Below are positions 17,558 through 25,732 of a DNA stretch of 64,000 nucleotides, in pieces. Below the pieces are notes generated by a model, which saw nothing but the letters and a program-made list of their open reading frames with translations, was not told the origin of the DNA and ran no database searches. Numbering within the stretch: position 1 is the first letter of the stretch; the number at the start of each line of letters is the position of its first letter. A program made the translations under genes and the position numbers. This DNA is from Gemmatimonadota bacterium (GTDB lineage: Bacteria; Gemmatimonadota; Gemmatimonadetes; Gemmatimonadales; GWC2-71-9): the NCBI GenBank assembly GCA_016713785.1, contig JADJOM010000001.1, positions 434,001 to 498,000 on the forward strand, written 5' to 3'.

Positions 17558-18253
17558 CTAGTGGTGGCGCGCCTCGTAGTCCGCCCACAGGTCCGGCCGC
17601 CGCTCCCGCGTCAGGCGCTCGGCTTCCGCCTGGCGCCACGCCGCGATGTCCGCATGGTTGCCGGACAGCAGCACGTCCGGCACCGTCTGGCCCCCGTACG
17701 CCACGGGCCGGGTATAGCTCGGCGGGCTCAGCAGCCCGTCGTAGTGCGAATCGCCCGCGGCGGACTCGTGGTCCCCGAGCACGCCGGGGAGCAGCCGGAC
17801 CACCGCATCGATGATGCACAGCGCCGCCGGCTCCCCGCCCGAGAGGATGAAGTCCCCGAGGGACAGCTCCTCGGTGGCCAGGCCGTCGGCCACGCGCTGG
17901 TCCACGTCCTTGTAGTGCCCGCAGAGCAACGTCAGCCGACTGGCCAGCGAGAGCCGCACCGCGTCCGCGTGACCGAAGCGCCGCCCCCGCGCCGACAGCA
18001 GCACCACCGGTCCCGCCCGGTCAGCCGGCTCGAGGGCGCCCACCGCCTCGAAGAACGGCTCCGGCTTGAGGACCATCCCGGCGCCGCCCCCGTAGGGGTA
18101 GTCGTCCACGGTCCGGTGCCGGTCGTGGGTGAAGTCCCGGAGCTGCACCAGCCGGTACTCCACCCGCCCCGCCGCCGCCGCGCGCCCCGGGATGCTGGCG
18201 CCGAGGTAGGGGGCCAGGGCCTCCGGGAAGAGCGTCACGACGTTGATGCGCAT
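17558..18253 (-). CDS. trmD: tRNA (guanine-37-N1)-methyltransferase
   Basis: Methylates G37 of tRNAs that read CNN codons, preventing +1 frameshifts. The 231-residue SPOUT protein has MRINVVTLFPE at the N-terminus, the DYPYGGGAGMVLKPEP block, LLCGHYKDVDQR and the knot region ELSLGDFILSGGE. It starts at ATG 18253, sharing one base with the rimM stop (TGATG). Confidence 0.96.
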   Translation of the reverse strand: MRINVVTLFPEALAPYLGASIPGRAAAAGRVEYRLVQLRDFTHDRHRTVDDYPYGGGAGMVLKPEPFFEAVGALEPADRAGPVVLLSARGRRFGHADAVRLSLASRLTLLCGHYKDVDQRVADGLATEELSLGDFILSGGEPAALCIIDAVVRLLPGVLGDHESAAGDSHYDGLLSPPSYTRPVAYGGQTVPDVLLSGNHADIAAWRQAEAERLTRERRPDLWADYEARHH

Positions 18254-18786
18254 CAGTCGAGCAGGCCCTCCGGCAGCACCACCACCAGCAGCCGCTCCTC
18301 GCGCCGCACCTCGCGCACGAACTCCTTGATGAACGGCAGCAGAAACTCGCGCTTCGGCCCCTGGATCTCGAGGGTGATCCCGCTGGGCAGTTCCAGCAGC
18401 CCCGAGACCAGCCCATACGCCGTGCCGTCCTCGTCCCGGACCGCGAAGCCTTCCAGCTCGTGGAGGTAGACCTCGCCCTCCGCGGGCGGGGTGAGTTCCT
18501 CGGCCGGGGCGCCCAGGAACTGGCCGCGCCACTGCCCCATCAGGTCCAGGTTGTCCACCCCGCGGAACTTGACCAGCCACTCACGGTGATAGCCCCGGCT
18601 GCGCTCCACCACGACCGGCTCGCCCAGCACCGCGCCGTCCAGTCCCAGCCGCACCAGCTGCCGCCCGGGCACGAAGACCACCTCGGGTTCGGCCGTGAGG
18701 GGGAAGATCGCGAACTCCCCCTTGAGGCCGTGCGGCTTGCGGAGCCGACCCACCGCGAGGTAGCGGGGGCGGTCCGGCTGGCTCAC
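18253..18786 (-). CDS. rimM: Ribosome maturation factor RimM
   Basis: A 16S processing factor that binds S19 during 30S head assembly. The 177-residue protein has a RimM N-domain (VGRLRKPHGLKGEF) and a PRC-barrel with the signature WRGQFLG and EVYLHELEGF. It overlaps rpsP upstream (ATGA) and trmD downstream (TGATG), so translation is coupled along the operon. Confidence 0.95.
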   Translation of the reverse strand: MSQPDRPRYLAVGRLRKPHGLKGEFAIFPLTAEPEVVFVPGRQLVRLGLDGAVLGEPVVVERSRGYHREWLVKFRGVDNLDLMGQWRGQFLGAPAEELTPPAEGEVYLHELEGFAVRDEDGTAYGLVSGLLELPSGITLEIQGPKREFLLPFIKEFVREVRREERLLVVVLPEGLLD

Positions 18787-19046
18787 GCCTTCGCGGCGGC
18801 GAGCACGCCCGCGCGCTCGAGCAGCGCGCGCACGGTGTCGGTCGGGGTCGCGCCCTTCGCGATCCAGGCCTTCGCCGCCTCGGTGTCGAGCTTCACCTTG
18901 TCCTGGGCCTGCTCGGCCCGCGGATCGTAGGTGCCGAGCGCCGCGACGAAGCGGCCGTCCCGCGGCGCATCCTTGTCCGCGACGACGATCCGGTACAGCG
19001 GGATGCCCTTCCGGCCGACCCGGCGGAGACGAATCTTGGTTGCCAT
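18783..19046 (-). CDS. rpsP: 30S ribosomal protein S16
   Basis: 87 residues, with the typical MATKIRLRRVGRKGIPLYRIVVAD opening motif (first block of the family), followed by APRDGRF and LGTYDPR. The second gene of the operon, 80 nt after ffh. Confidence 0.97.
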   Translation of the reverse strand: MATKIRLRRVGRKGIPLYRIVVADKDAPRDGRFVAALGTYDPRAEQAQDKVKLDTEAAKAWIAKGATPTDTVRALLERAGVLAAAKA

Positions 19047-19126
19047 GCTGAACCTGTCCTCTGAGAACTAGTCCGCGCGCACCGCGGTGCGCACCACCGA
19101 TGCGCGACGATTCGCGCGACCCTGCA

Positions 19127-20464
19127 TCACATCCCGAACATGCCCGGGCCCTTGCCGAAGGGCATCTTGAGCCCCTTCCCGCCCGACTTCATCAGCTTCT
19201 GCATCGCCTTGAACTGGTTCAGCAGCTGATTGACTTCCTGCACCGTGCGCCCGGACCCCTTCGCGATCCGGAGCCGCCGCGAGCCGTTGATCAGGTCGGG
19301 GTCGGACCGCTCCCGGGCGGTCATCGAGAGCACGATCGCCTCGACATGCTTGATCCGCTTCTCGTCCAGGTTGGCCCCCTGCAGCATCTGCGGGCTCACG
19401 CCCGGCAGCATGCCCAGCACGTTCTTGAGGGGCCCCATCTTCTGCATCTGCTTCATGGCGGTCAGGAAGTCCTGGAGGTCCAGGCCCTTCTTCGACACCG
19501 CCTTCCGGGCCAGCTTCTCCGCCTCGGCCGCGTCGACCGTGGCCTGGGCCCGCTCCACCAGCGTGAGGATGTCCCCCTTCTGGAGGATCCGTCCCGCCAG
19601 GCGGTCCGGGCGGAAGGGCTCGAGCTGGTCGAGCTTCTCCCCGAGACCCAAGTACTTGATCGGCGCCCTGGTGACCCCGTAAATGGAGAGGGCCGCGCCA
19701 CCCCGCGCGTCGCCGTCCATCTTGGTCAGGATCACGCCGGTGACACCGAGCGCCTCGTGGAAGCCGCTGGCGATGCGCACCGCGTCCTGACCGGTCATGC
19801 CGTCCGCCACGAGCAGGATCTCGTGCGGCTTGACGGCCGCCTTGAGCGCCTTGAGCTCGTCCATCATCTCGGCGTCGATCTGCAGCCGGCCCGCGGTGTC
19901 CACCAGGACGGTGCGGGCCCGCGCCTTCGAGGCCTCGACGATGCCGCGCTTCACGATGCCGGTCACGTCGGTCACGCCCGGCTCGGCGTGGCACCCCACC
20001 TCGACCTGCCGGGCCAGCGTGACCAGCTGGTCCACGGCGGCGGGCCGGTACACATCGGCCGCCACCAGGTACGGCGCCTTCTGCTCCAGCTTGAGCCGCT
20101 TGGCCAGCTTGCCGGCGGTGGTCGTCTTGCCGGAACCCTGCAGGCCCACCAGCAGCACGATCGTGGGCGGTACCGACGCAAAGGCGATCGGCGCCTGCTT
20201 CTCGCCAAGCAGCGTGACCAGCTCATCGTAGACGATCTTGACCAGCTGGTCCCCGGGGCGCACGGCCTTGAGGAGCTGGGTCCCGATCGCCTGCTGTTCG
20301 ACCCGCTCCAGGAAGGCCCGCGTCAGGTCGAAGCTGACATCGGCTTCGAGGAGGACGCGACGAATCTCGCGGAGGCCGTCCTTGACCGCCTCCTCGGTAA
20401 GAACGCCGCGCCCAGTGAGTTTGGAGAGCGCGGCGGTGAGTTTGGCGGACAGCTCATCGAACAT
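19127..20464 (-). CDS. ffh: Signal recognition particle protein Ffh
   Basis: A GTPase that, with 4.5S RNA, targets nascent membrane proteins to FtsY. The 445 residues contain the N helical bundle, the G domain with GLQGSGKTTTAGKLA (G1), DTAGRLQ (G3) and TKMDGDARGG (G4), then a Met-rich M domain with SGSRR-like NGSRRLRIAKGSG and the tail KMPFGKGPGMFGM. It is the promoter-proximal gene of the ffh-rpsP-rimM-trmD-rplS-rnhB operon. Confidence 0.97.
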   Translation of the reverse strand: MFDELSAKLTAALSKLTGRGVLTEEAVKDGLREIRRVLLEADVSFDLTRAFLERVEQQAIGTQLLKAVRPGDQLVKIVYDELVTLLGEKQAPIAFASVPPTIVLLVGLQGSGKTTTAGKLAKRLKLEQKAPYLVAADVYRPAAVDQLVTLARQVEVGCHAEPGVTDVTGIVKRGIVEASKARARTVLVDTAGRLQIDAEMMDELKALKAAVKPHEILLVADGMTGQDAVRIASGFHEALGVTGVILTKMDGDARGGAALSIYGVTRAPIKYLGLGEKLDQLEPFRPDRLAGRILQKGDILTLVERAQATVDAAEAEKLARKAVSKKGLDLQDFLTAMKQMQKMGPLKNVLGMLPGVSPQMLQGANLDEKRIKHVEAIVLSMTARERSDPDLINGSRRLRIAKGSGRTVQEVNQLLNQFKAMQKLMKSGGKGLKMPFGKGPGMFGM

Positions 20465-20473
20465 AAGCCCCGG

Positions 20474-20502
20474 AAAATAGAGGGGTTAGGCCCGTTCGGC
20501 AA
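20474..20502 (-). promoter_or_regulatory. Promoter of the ffh operon (leaderless type)
   Basis: On the minus strand, TTGCCG (20502-20497), a 17-bp spacer and TATTTT (20479-20474). Only 9 nt separate the -10 from the ffh ATG, so the transcript would start 2-3 nt before, or at, the start codon. Confidence 0.6.
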
Positions 20503-20610
20503 GGCCGGGGGGGTGGGGGGAGTGGCGTCGGGGCGTACCGTCCCGCGTCGGAAGGTTGACGGTCGGGTGACCGGATTCCGGTATGGTCGGGCAACCCCAA
20601 CCATGGAGCC

Positions 20611-20862
20611 ATGATGCGCCCACTGACCGCGGCCCCCTCCGAGGGCCCGCCCCGCGACCAGGTCGCCCTCCGGGTGGCCGATGCCCTCGCCGACGCGGTG
20701 GCCCGGGGGCCGGGAGCGGCCCTGCGCACCGCCCGCAGCCTGACCGACGACGAGCTCCGCCTGGGGCTCGACTTCGTCAGCACCGTCCTCGAGGTGGCGT
20801 CCGGGTCGGCCCGGGCGATGGCCGCGGTGCTGGCCGAGCGATCACCCGGTCCGGTTCACTGA
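20611..20862 (+). CDS. Small hypothetical helical protein
   Basis: 83 residues from ATG 20611, divergent from ffh. It is Ala-rich and helical (VALRVADALADAVARGPGAALRT; DFVSTVLEVASGSARAMAAVLAE), with no signal or recognised motif. Its last 7 nt overlap the convergent lipoprotein gene. Acidic/basic balance and codon pattern suggest it is real, but no homolog is known to me. Confidence 0.5.
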   Translation: MMRPLTAAPSEGPPRDQVALRVADALADAVARGPGAALRTARSLTDDELRLGLDFVSTVLEVASGSARAMAAVLAERSPGPVH

Positions 20863-22085
20863 ACCGGGACGATCTCCGCCGTGGCCGGCTGCTTCCAACC
20901 GGCCCAGCCGTCCGGGGCCAGGATCACCCGGGAGGCGGGCCGGCCACCAAGCTCGAGCGGGATCACTTCGAGCCGGTAGCCCAGGCGGCGCCGGGACTCC
21001 AGCCGCTGCCCGGTGGTCCCCAGGAACCGGGCCCGGTTCACCGGCTCGTCCCAGACCTGGTACCAGACCAGGGCCGCGCCCTCGGGCGTCTCGTAGACCC
21101 GGAACCGGTCGCCGCCCCAGCCCGGCGCGAGTGCGGTCTGGATCTCGGCCGTCGGGGCAAGGCCCGCGAGCTCGGCCCCGAGCACGCGGAGGTCGAACTC
21201 GCCCATGGTGTCCTCGTACAGCGGCGGCGCGTCCCCGGGCAGGAAGCGCAGGGTCAGCGGCTGGTCGCCCTGGCCGTAGCGGTGCGGGTTGATGATCTGC
21301 TCGGTCGAGACCGGCATCCGCTTCCCGAAGGGGAGCGTATCGCGCAGCTCGGACCCGTACCACCAGCGCAGGAAGTCCGCCCCCGCGAGGTACGGGAAGA
21401 TCAGCCCCTCGCGCAGGATGCGCGGCGCCTTGCTGAACACCGGCATGGCGCCCTGCTGGGCGCGGATCCGCTCCCGCGACGCCTCCCACATGTCCGGCAT
21501 GGCGAAGAGGTTCTGGTCGGGGACCATCACCTGCAGCCCCACCAGGGTGGCCTGGCCCTCGAGCAGCGCCTGCGCCGCCATCAGCCGGTCGTTGTCGTCG
21601 ACCTGCTCCATGATGGAGTCGAGCCGCAGGTACTGGTGCTGCAGCGCGTGCACCAGCTCATGCGCCACCACGGCGCGCAGCACGGTGCCGTCGGCGTTGG
21701 CCACCACGAACAGGGCGGTGGAATCCGGCTCGTAGTAGCCGACGATCTGCTCGGTGAACAGGTCGAGCAGCAGCGCGCGCAGGTCCAGGGTGTCGGGCAG
21801 CAGGCCCAGCAGGCGGTAGGCGGCCTGCATGCCGCGGGCCTTCTCGGCCGAGAATTCCTGGTCGAGCTTGGCGAGGACGTAGCTGCGGACCTGGTCCCGG
21901 CTCCGGACCGTGGCGTGCGGCGGCGTCTTGAACCGGAGCCCGGCGGCCTTCTCCACCGCGGGGACCAGGCTGTCCACCATGCGAGCCAGGGTCTCGTCGG
22001 TCTGGCCCGGCGGGCGCCCCCGGCAGCCGCCGAGACCAGCCGCGAGCAGCAGGCAGAACGTGGGCAGGGTGCGGCGCAGGCGCAC
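20856..22085 (-). CDS. Zincin-like metalloprotease lipoprotein
   Basis: 409 residues from GTG 22085, preceded by GAGGAA. The frame continues upstream only as an antisense-like Arg-rich stretch over the neighbouring gene. A lipoprotein signal ends in GLGGC (Cys near residue 19). The core has H-E-L-V-H in VVAHELVHALQHQY, followed about 35 residues later by ALLEGQATLVG, whose Glu fits the third ligand of a gluzincin. I cannot name the family. It probably acts on envelope proteins. It lies 11 nt after the prepilin peptidase gene, probably in the same transcript. Confidence 0.75.
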   Translation of the reverse strand: MRLRRTLPTFCLLLAAGLGGCRGRPPGQTDETLARMVDSLVPAVEKAAGLRFKTPPHATVRSRDQVRSYVLAKLDQEFSAEKARGMQAAYRLLGLLPDTLDLRALLLDLFTEQIVGYYEPDSTALFVVANADGTVLRAVVAHELVHALQHQYLRLDSIMEQVDDNDRLMAAQALLEGQATLVGLQVMVPDQNLFAMPDMWEASRERIRAQQGAMPVFSKAPRILREGLIFPYLAGADFLRWWYGSELRDTLPFGKRMPVSTEQIINPHRYGQGDQPLTLRFLPGDAPPLYEDTMGEFDLRVLGAELAGLAPTAEIQTALAPGWGGDRFRVYETPEGAALVWYQVWDEPVNRARFLGTTGQRLESRRRLGYRLEVIPLELGGRPASRVILAPDGWAGWKQPATAEIVPVQ

Positions 22086-22096
22086 GGGGACGTTCC

Positions 22097-23350
22097 TCAA
22101 CGGTAGATGGAAAGCCAGGCGGTGACCCGGTCCGGCCCCAGCACAAAGGCCACCAGCCCCGCGGCGAGGGCGAGCGACACGCCGAAGGGGAGGTACTGCA
22201 GCTGCCGCAGCTCCGCCGTGGTCATCGTCTCGAGGGGATCGGGGTCGGGCGGCGCCGCGTCGGCCCGGACCCCGCGGGCCACGAGGTGCAGGACCACGGT
22301 GCCGCCAACCAGGAGGGACGCGACCACCAGCACCGCCTGCCCGGTGGACCAGCCGGCGGCCGCGAGCAGCGGCAGGAACACGGCCGAGACGCCGAAGCCG
22401 TAGTGGTACCACCCTTCGACCAGCGGCACGGGACGCAGGAAGAACGAGGCGACGGTGAAGCAGATGAAGCCGAGCCCCAGGCCGGCCAGCATGCCGCCGA
22501 GCGCCGACCAGAGGGTTCCGCTCCACAGCAGGCTGGCCGGCACGACCCCGGCCAGCACCACGCCAAGCAGGGCGAGGTCACGGCGCCGACTGGGCTCGCT
22601 CGCGGCAACACCGGGCGGGAGGTCGGCGGGCACGATCGTGGGGTCGGCGGGCGTGGGGTCGGCAGGCGCCGCGGGGGGAGCGGGCGCGCGCCGGCTGCGC
22701 AGCGCCAGTTCCAGTACCAGCCCCACGACGGCCCCGAGAAACACGGTGGCCAGCACCGCCTCCCAGCCCAGGTACCCCCCGACCATGGCGAGCATGGCCA
22801 CGTCCCCGCCACCCATGGCCTCGCGGCGCAGCACCAGGCGGCCGAGCAGCCCCACGAAATAGAGGAGTCCCGCCCCGACGCACGCGCCGAACACCGCGCC
22901 GGCGAGGCCGGCGGGCGCCACCACGAACGCGAGCGCGAGCCCCACGGCGAGGCCGCCGAAGGTGAACTCATGGGGGATGATGAAGTCGCGCGCGTCGGTC
23001 ATGGCGATGCCAAGCAGGAGCGTGGCAAACACCGCGAACCGGACCGCCTCCGCCGTGGGCCCGTAGCGCCACCCCATCCAGGCCCAGAGCAGGGCGGTGG
23101 CGCATTCGACGAGCGGATACTGGGCGGAGATCGCCGTCTGGCAGCGGCGGCAGCGGCCGCGGAGCAGCAGCCAGGACACCACGGGGATGTTGTCATACCA
23201 GACGATCAGCTCGTGGCAGCCCGGGCAGCGCGACCGGGGACGCACGACCGACTCGTCACGGGGCCAGCGCAGGATGCAGACGTTCAGGAAGCTGCCCAGC
23301 ATCGCGCCGACGAGGCCGGCCACCAGGGTGGTGAACAGCTCAAGAGTCAC
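22097..23350 (-). CDS. pilD: Prepilin peptidase (A24) with a large internal insertion
   Basis: Cleaves and may N-methylate type IV prepilin-like proteins in the inner membrane. From GTG 23350 it has 417 residues. It shows the N-terminal LGSFLNVCILRWP, the zinc Cys pairs Cys42/Cys45 and Cys67/Cys70, catalytic Asp119 (GIAMTDARD) and Asp183 (MGGGDVAML). The final family motif (YLPFGVSLALAAG) sits at the very C-terminus. About 150 residues (around 218-375) with a Pro/Ala-rich loop and extra membrane spans are inserted before it. The start overlaps the upstream methyltransferase gene by 11 nt. No pilin genes are in view. Confidence 0.88.
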   Translation of the reverse strand: MTLELFTTLVAGLVGAMLGSFLNVCILRWPRDESVVRPRSRCPGCHELIVWYDNIPVVSWLLLRGRCRRCQTAISAQYPLVECATALLWAWMGWRYGPTAEAVRFAVFATLLLGIAMTDARDFIIPHEFTFGGLAVGLALAFVVAPAGLAGAVFGACVGAGLLYFVGLLGRLVLRREAMGGGDVAMLAMVGGYLGWEAVLATVFLGAVVGLVLELALRSRRAPAPPAAPADPTPADPTIVPADLPPGVAASEPSRRRDLALLGVVLAGVVPASLLWSGTLWSALGGMLAGLGLGFICFTVASFFLRPVPLVEGWYHYGFGVSAVFLPLLAAAGWSTGQAVLVVASLLVGGTVVLHLVARGVRADAAPPDPDPLETMTTAELRQLQYLPFGVSLALAAGLVAFVLGPDRVTAWLSIYR

Positions 23351-24104
23351 GCGCCACCTCGTACAGGAGGATTCCCGCGGCCACCGCCACGTTGAGCGAC
23401 TCGACGCCCGCGGCCAGTGGCACGGCCACCGAGCGGTCGGCGGCGACCGTGAGTTCCGGCCGGACCCCGGCGCCCTCGTTCCCGAGCACCAGCGCCACCG
23501 GCCCGTCGCGGACGATGCCGCGCACCGGGGTGCCATCCGCCGCCGTGGTCCAGAGCGAGAGGCCCACCCCGCGGGCCCAGGCGATGCACGCCTCGGTGGT
23601 GCAGTGCAGGGCCGGCAGGCGGAACAGTGCGCCCATGCTGCCGCGCAGCGCCTTGGGGCTGGCCAGGTCGGCGGTGCCGGGGAGCGCCAGCAGGGCGCAG
23701 GCCCCGAGGCCGAGCGCGGTGCGGGCCAGGGCGCCGACGTTGCCGGGGTCCTGCACCCCGTCGAGCACCAGCACCACCCCCCGCGGCCCGGGAACGATAG
23801 TCTCGAGGGACCAGACGCGGGGCGCCACCACCGCCACCACGCCCTGCGGTTGCTCGGTCTCCGCGAGCTGGGCGAGGAGGTCGTCGTCGACCACCTCGAG
23901 CGGCACGCCGGCGGACTGCAGCCGATGCTTGAGCGCCGTGCCGCGGGGTGTACCTTCCAGCGCCGGCGCCACCGCGGCGCCCTGGACTTCCACGCCGGCC
24001 GCGAGCGCCTCCTCCAGCAGGCGCACGCCCTCGGCGAGGGTCAGGCCGCGACGCTCCCGCGCCCGGCGGCGATGCAGGTCCCGGATGGTACTGATGAGCG
24101 ACAC
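23340..24104 (-). CDS. SpoU/TrmH-family RNA 2'-O-methyltransferase
   Basis: A SPOUT-fold enzyme that methylates ribose 2'-OH in rRNA or tRNA with S-adenosylmethionine. From GTG 24104 it has 254 residues: an N-terminal substrate-binding region (about 1-95), then VLDGVQDPGNVGALART, LVLGNEGAGV and the knot motif ESLNVAVAAGILLYE. The two-domain layout is close to RlmB/TrmH-like 23S methyltransferases, but the target cannot be read from the sequence. It is divergent from thiD with 18 bp between the start codons. Confidence 0.9.
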   Translation of the reverse strand: MSLISTIRDLHRRRARERRGLTLAEGVRLLEEALAAGVEVQGAAVAPALEGTPRGTALKHRLQSAGVPLEVVDDDLLAQLAETEQPQGVVAVVAPRVWSLETIVPGPRGVVLVLDGVQDPGNVGALARTALGLGACALLALPGTADLASPKALRGSMGALFRLPALHCTTEACIAWARGVGLSLWTTAADGTPVRGIVRDGPVALVLGNEGAGVRPELTVAADRSVAVPLAAGVESLNVAVAAGILLYEVARDS

Positions 24105-24122
24105 GCGTCCCCTGGCCTCTCC

Positions 24123-24917
24123 ATGAAGATCGCACTGACCATCGCAGGCTCGGACTCCGGCGGCGGCGCCGGGATCCAGGCCGACCTCAAGACCTTCCAG
24201 CAGTTCGGCGTCTTCGGCACCAGCGCCATCACCGCGCTGACGGCGCAGAATACCCTGGGCGTGCGCGCCGTGCATCCCGCGCCGGACGCCATCGTCGAGG
24301 CCCAGCTGGCGGCGCTCGCGGAGGACCTGCCGCCGGCCGCGCTCAAGAGCGGGATGCTGGCGACAGCCCCGCTGGTCCGGCTGGTGGCCACCGCCATCCG
24401 GCGGCAGGGCTGGCGGGAGTATGTCCTCGACCCCGTGATGGTCGCCACCTCGGGCGACCGCCTGCTGGATCCGGTGGCGGAAGCGGTGGTCCGGGACGCC
24501 CTGCTGCCCCTCGCCACCCTGGTGACACCCAACCTCGACGAGGCGACCATCCTCACCGGCGCGCCGGTGCGCACCGTGGCCGACATGGAGCTGGCGGGGT
24601 GGCGGCTGCTGGCGCTGGGCGCCCGGAACGCCCTGGTCAAGGGCGGGCACCTCGACGGTGGCACGATGACCGACGTGCTGGTCACGCCGGCCGGGGTGCG
24701 GCATTTCACGCGGCCCCGGATCGACACCCGCTCCACCCACGGGACCGGCTGCACCCTTTCCGCCGCGATTACCGCCGGCCTGGCGCTGGGCCGCCCGCTG
24801 GAGCGGGCCGTGGCCGACGGGCTCGAGTACGTCCACCAGGCCCTGCGCACCGCGCCCGGGCTGGGCGGCGGACACGGCCCGCTCAACCATCGCGTCCCCG
24901 CCCCGCCAGCCGACTAG
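24123..24917 (+). CDS. thiD: Hydroxymethylpyrimidine kinase / phosphomethylpyrimidine kinase
   Basis: Phosphorylates HMP and HMP-P in thiamine synthesis. The 264-residue ribokinase-fold protein starts with the diagnostic ALTIAGSDSGGGAGIQAD and contains AALKSGML, DPVMVATSGD and the anion-hole/catalytic motif STHGTGCTLSAA. It is a lone thiamine gene here. No TPP riboswitch is visible in the 18-bp gap. Its TAG shares the CTAG tetranucleotide with the stop of the convergent phosphorylase gene. Confidence 0.94.
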   Translation: MKIALTIAGSDSGGGAGIQADLKTFQQFGVFGTSAITALTAQNTLGVRAVHPAPDAIVEAQLAALAEDLPPAALKSGMLATAPLVRLVATAIRRQGWREYVLDPVMVATSGDRLLDPVAEAVVRDALLPLATLVTPNLDEATILTGAPVRTVADMELAGWRLLALGARNALVKGGHLDGGTMTDVLVTPAGVRHFTRPRIDTRSTHGTGCTLSAAITAGLALGRPLERAVADGLEYVHQALRTAPGLGGGHGPLNHRVPAPPAD

Positions 24918-25732
24918 CGCCGGGCCACCACCCCCGTCACCAGCCGCACCAGCCCCTCGCCGGCGGCCTCGGCCGCGGCCATCACCTCGGCATGGGTGAG
25001 CGGCGTGGCGCCGATGCCCGAGGCCCAGTTGGTGATCACGCTGATTCCCAGTACCGCCACCCCCGCCGCGCGCGCCGCCACCACCTCCGGCACCGTCGAC
25101 ATCCCGACCGCGTCGGCCCCGAGCCGTTCGAGCATCCGGATCTCCGCCGGGGTCTCGTAGCTCGGGCCCAGCACGCCGGCGTACACCCCCTCCGCGAGCG
25201 CGATCCGCTCCGCCCGGGCCACCGCCCGCGCCAGCTGGCGCAGCGCGGGGTCGAAGGGCGCCGACATGTCGGGGAAGCGGGACTCCCCGTCACGCCGGGG
25301 GCCGATGAGCGGGTTGCGGAAGGTGAGGTTCACCTGGTCGGCCAGCAGCATGAGGCTGCCGGGGGACATGGTCCGCCGGATGCCGCCCGCAGCGTTGGTG
25401 AGGATCAGGGTCCGGACGCCGAGCGCCGCGAACACCCGCGCCGGGAGGGCGAGGGCGGGCGCCGCGTGACCCTCATAGGCGTGGAACCGCCCGCTCTGGC
25501 AGACCACCTGGCACCCCGCGAGCTGGCCCAGGACCAGCTCGCCGGCGTGCCCGGCCACGGCCGCCGCCGGGAATCCGGGCACGTCGCGGTAGGCACGCCG
25601 GCGGGCGGCCGTCAGCGCCTCGGTGAGCCGGCCCAGCCCCGAGCCGAGGATGATGGCGATCTCGGGCCGCGCGCCGTCGAGCCAGGGGTCGAGCGCATCG
25701 ACCGCGGCCGCCACCGGGTCGAGCCCGCGCAT
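24914..25732 (-). CDS. punA: Purine nucleoside phosphorylase (trimeric class)
   Basis: Phosphorolyses inosine and guanosine to base and ribose-1-phosphate. The 272 residues have the IILGSGLG opening, GRFHAYEGH, ILTNAAGG, LGPSYETPAE, MSTVPE and ISVITNWASG, which holds the base-binding Asn. It is the last gene of the purine salvage operon. It starts on the base that ends the nupC stop (TGATG). Confidence 0.94.
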   Translation of the reverse strand: MRGLDPVAAAVDALDPWLDGARPEIAIILGSGLGRLTEALTAARRRAYRDVPGFPAAAVAGHAGELVLGQLAGCQVVCQSGRFHAYEGHAAPALALPARVFAALGVRTLILTNAAGGIRRTMSPGSLMLLADQVNLTFRNPLIGPRRDGESRFPDMSAPFDPALRQLARAVARAERIALAEGVYAGVLGPSYETPAEIRMLERLGADAVGMSTVPEVVAARAAGVAVLGISVITNWASGIGATPLTHAEVMAAAEAAGEGLVRLVTGVVARR

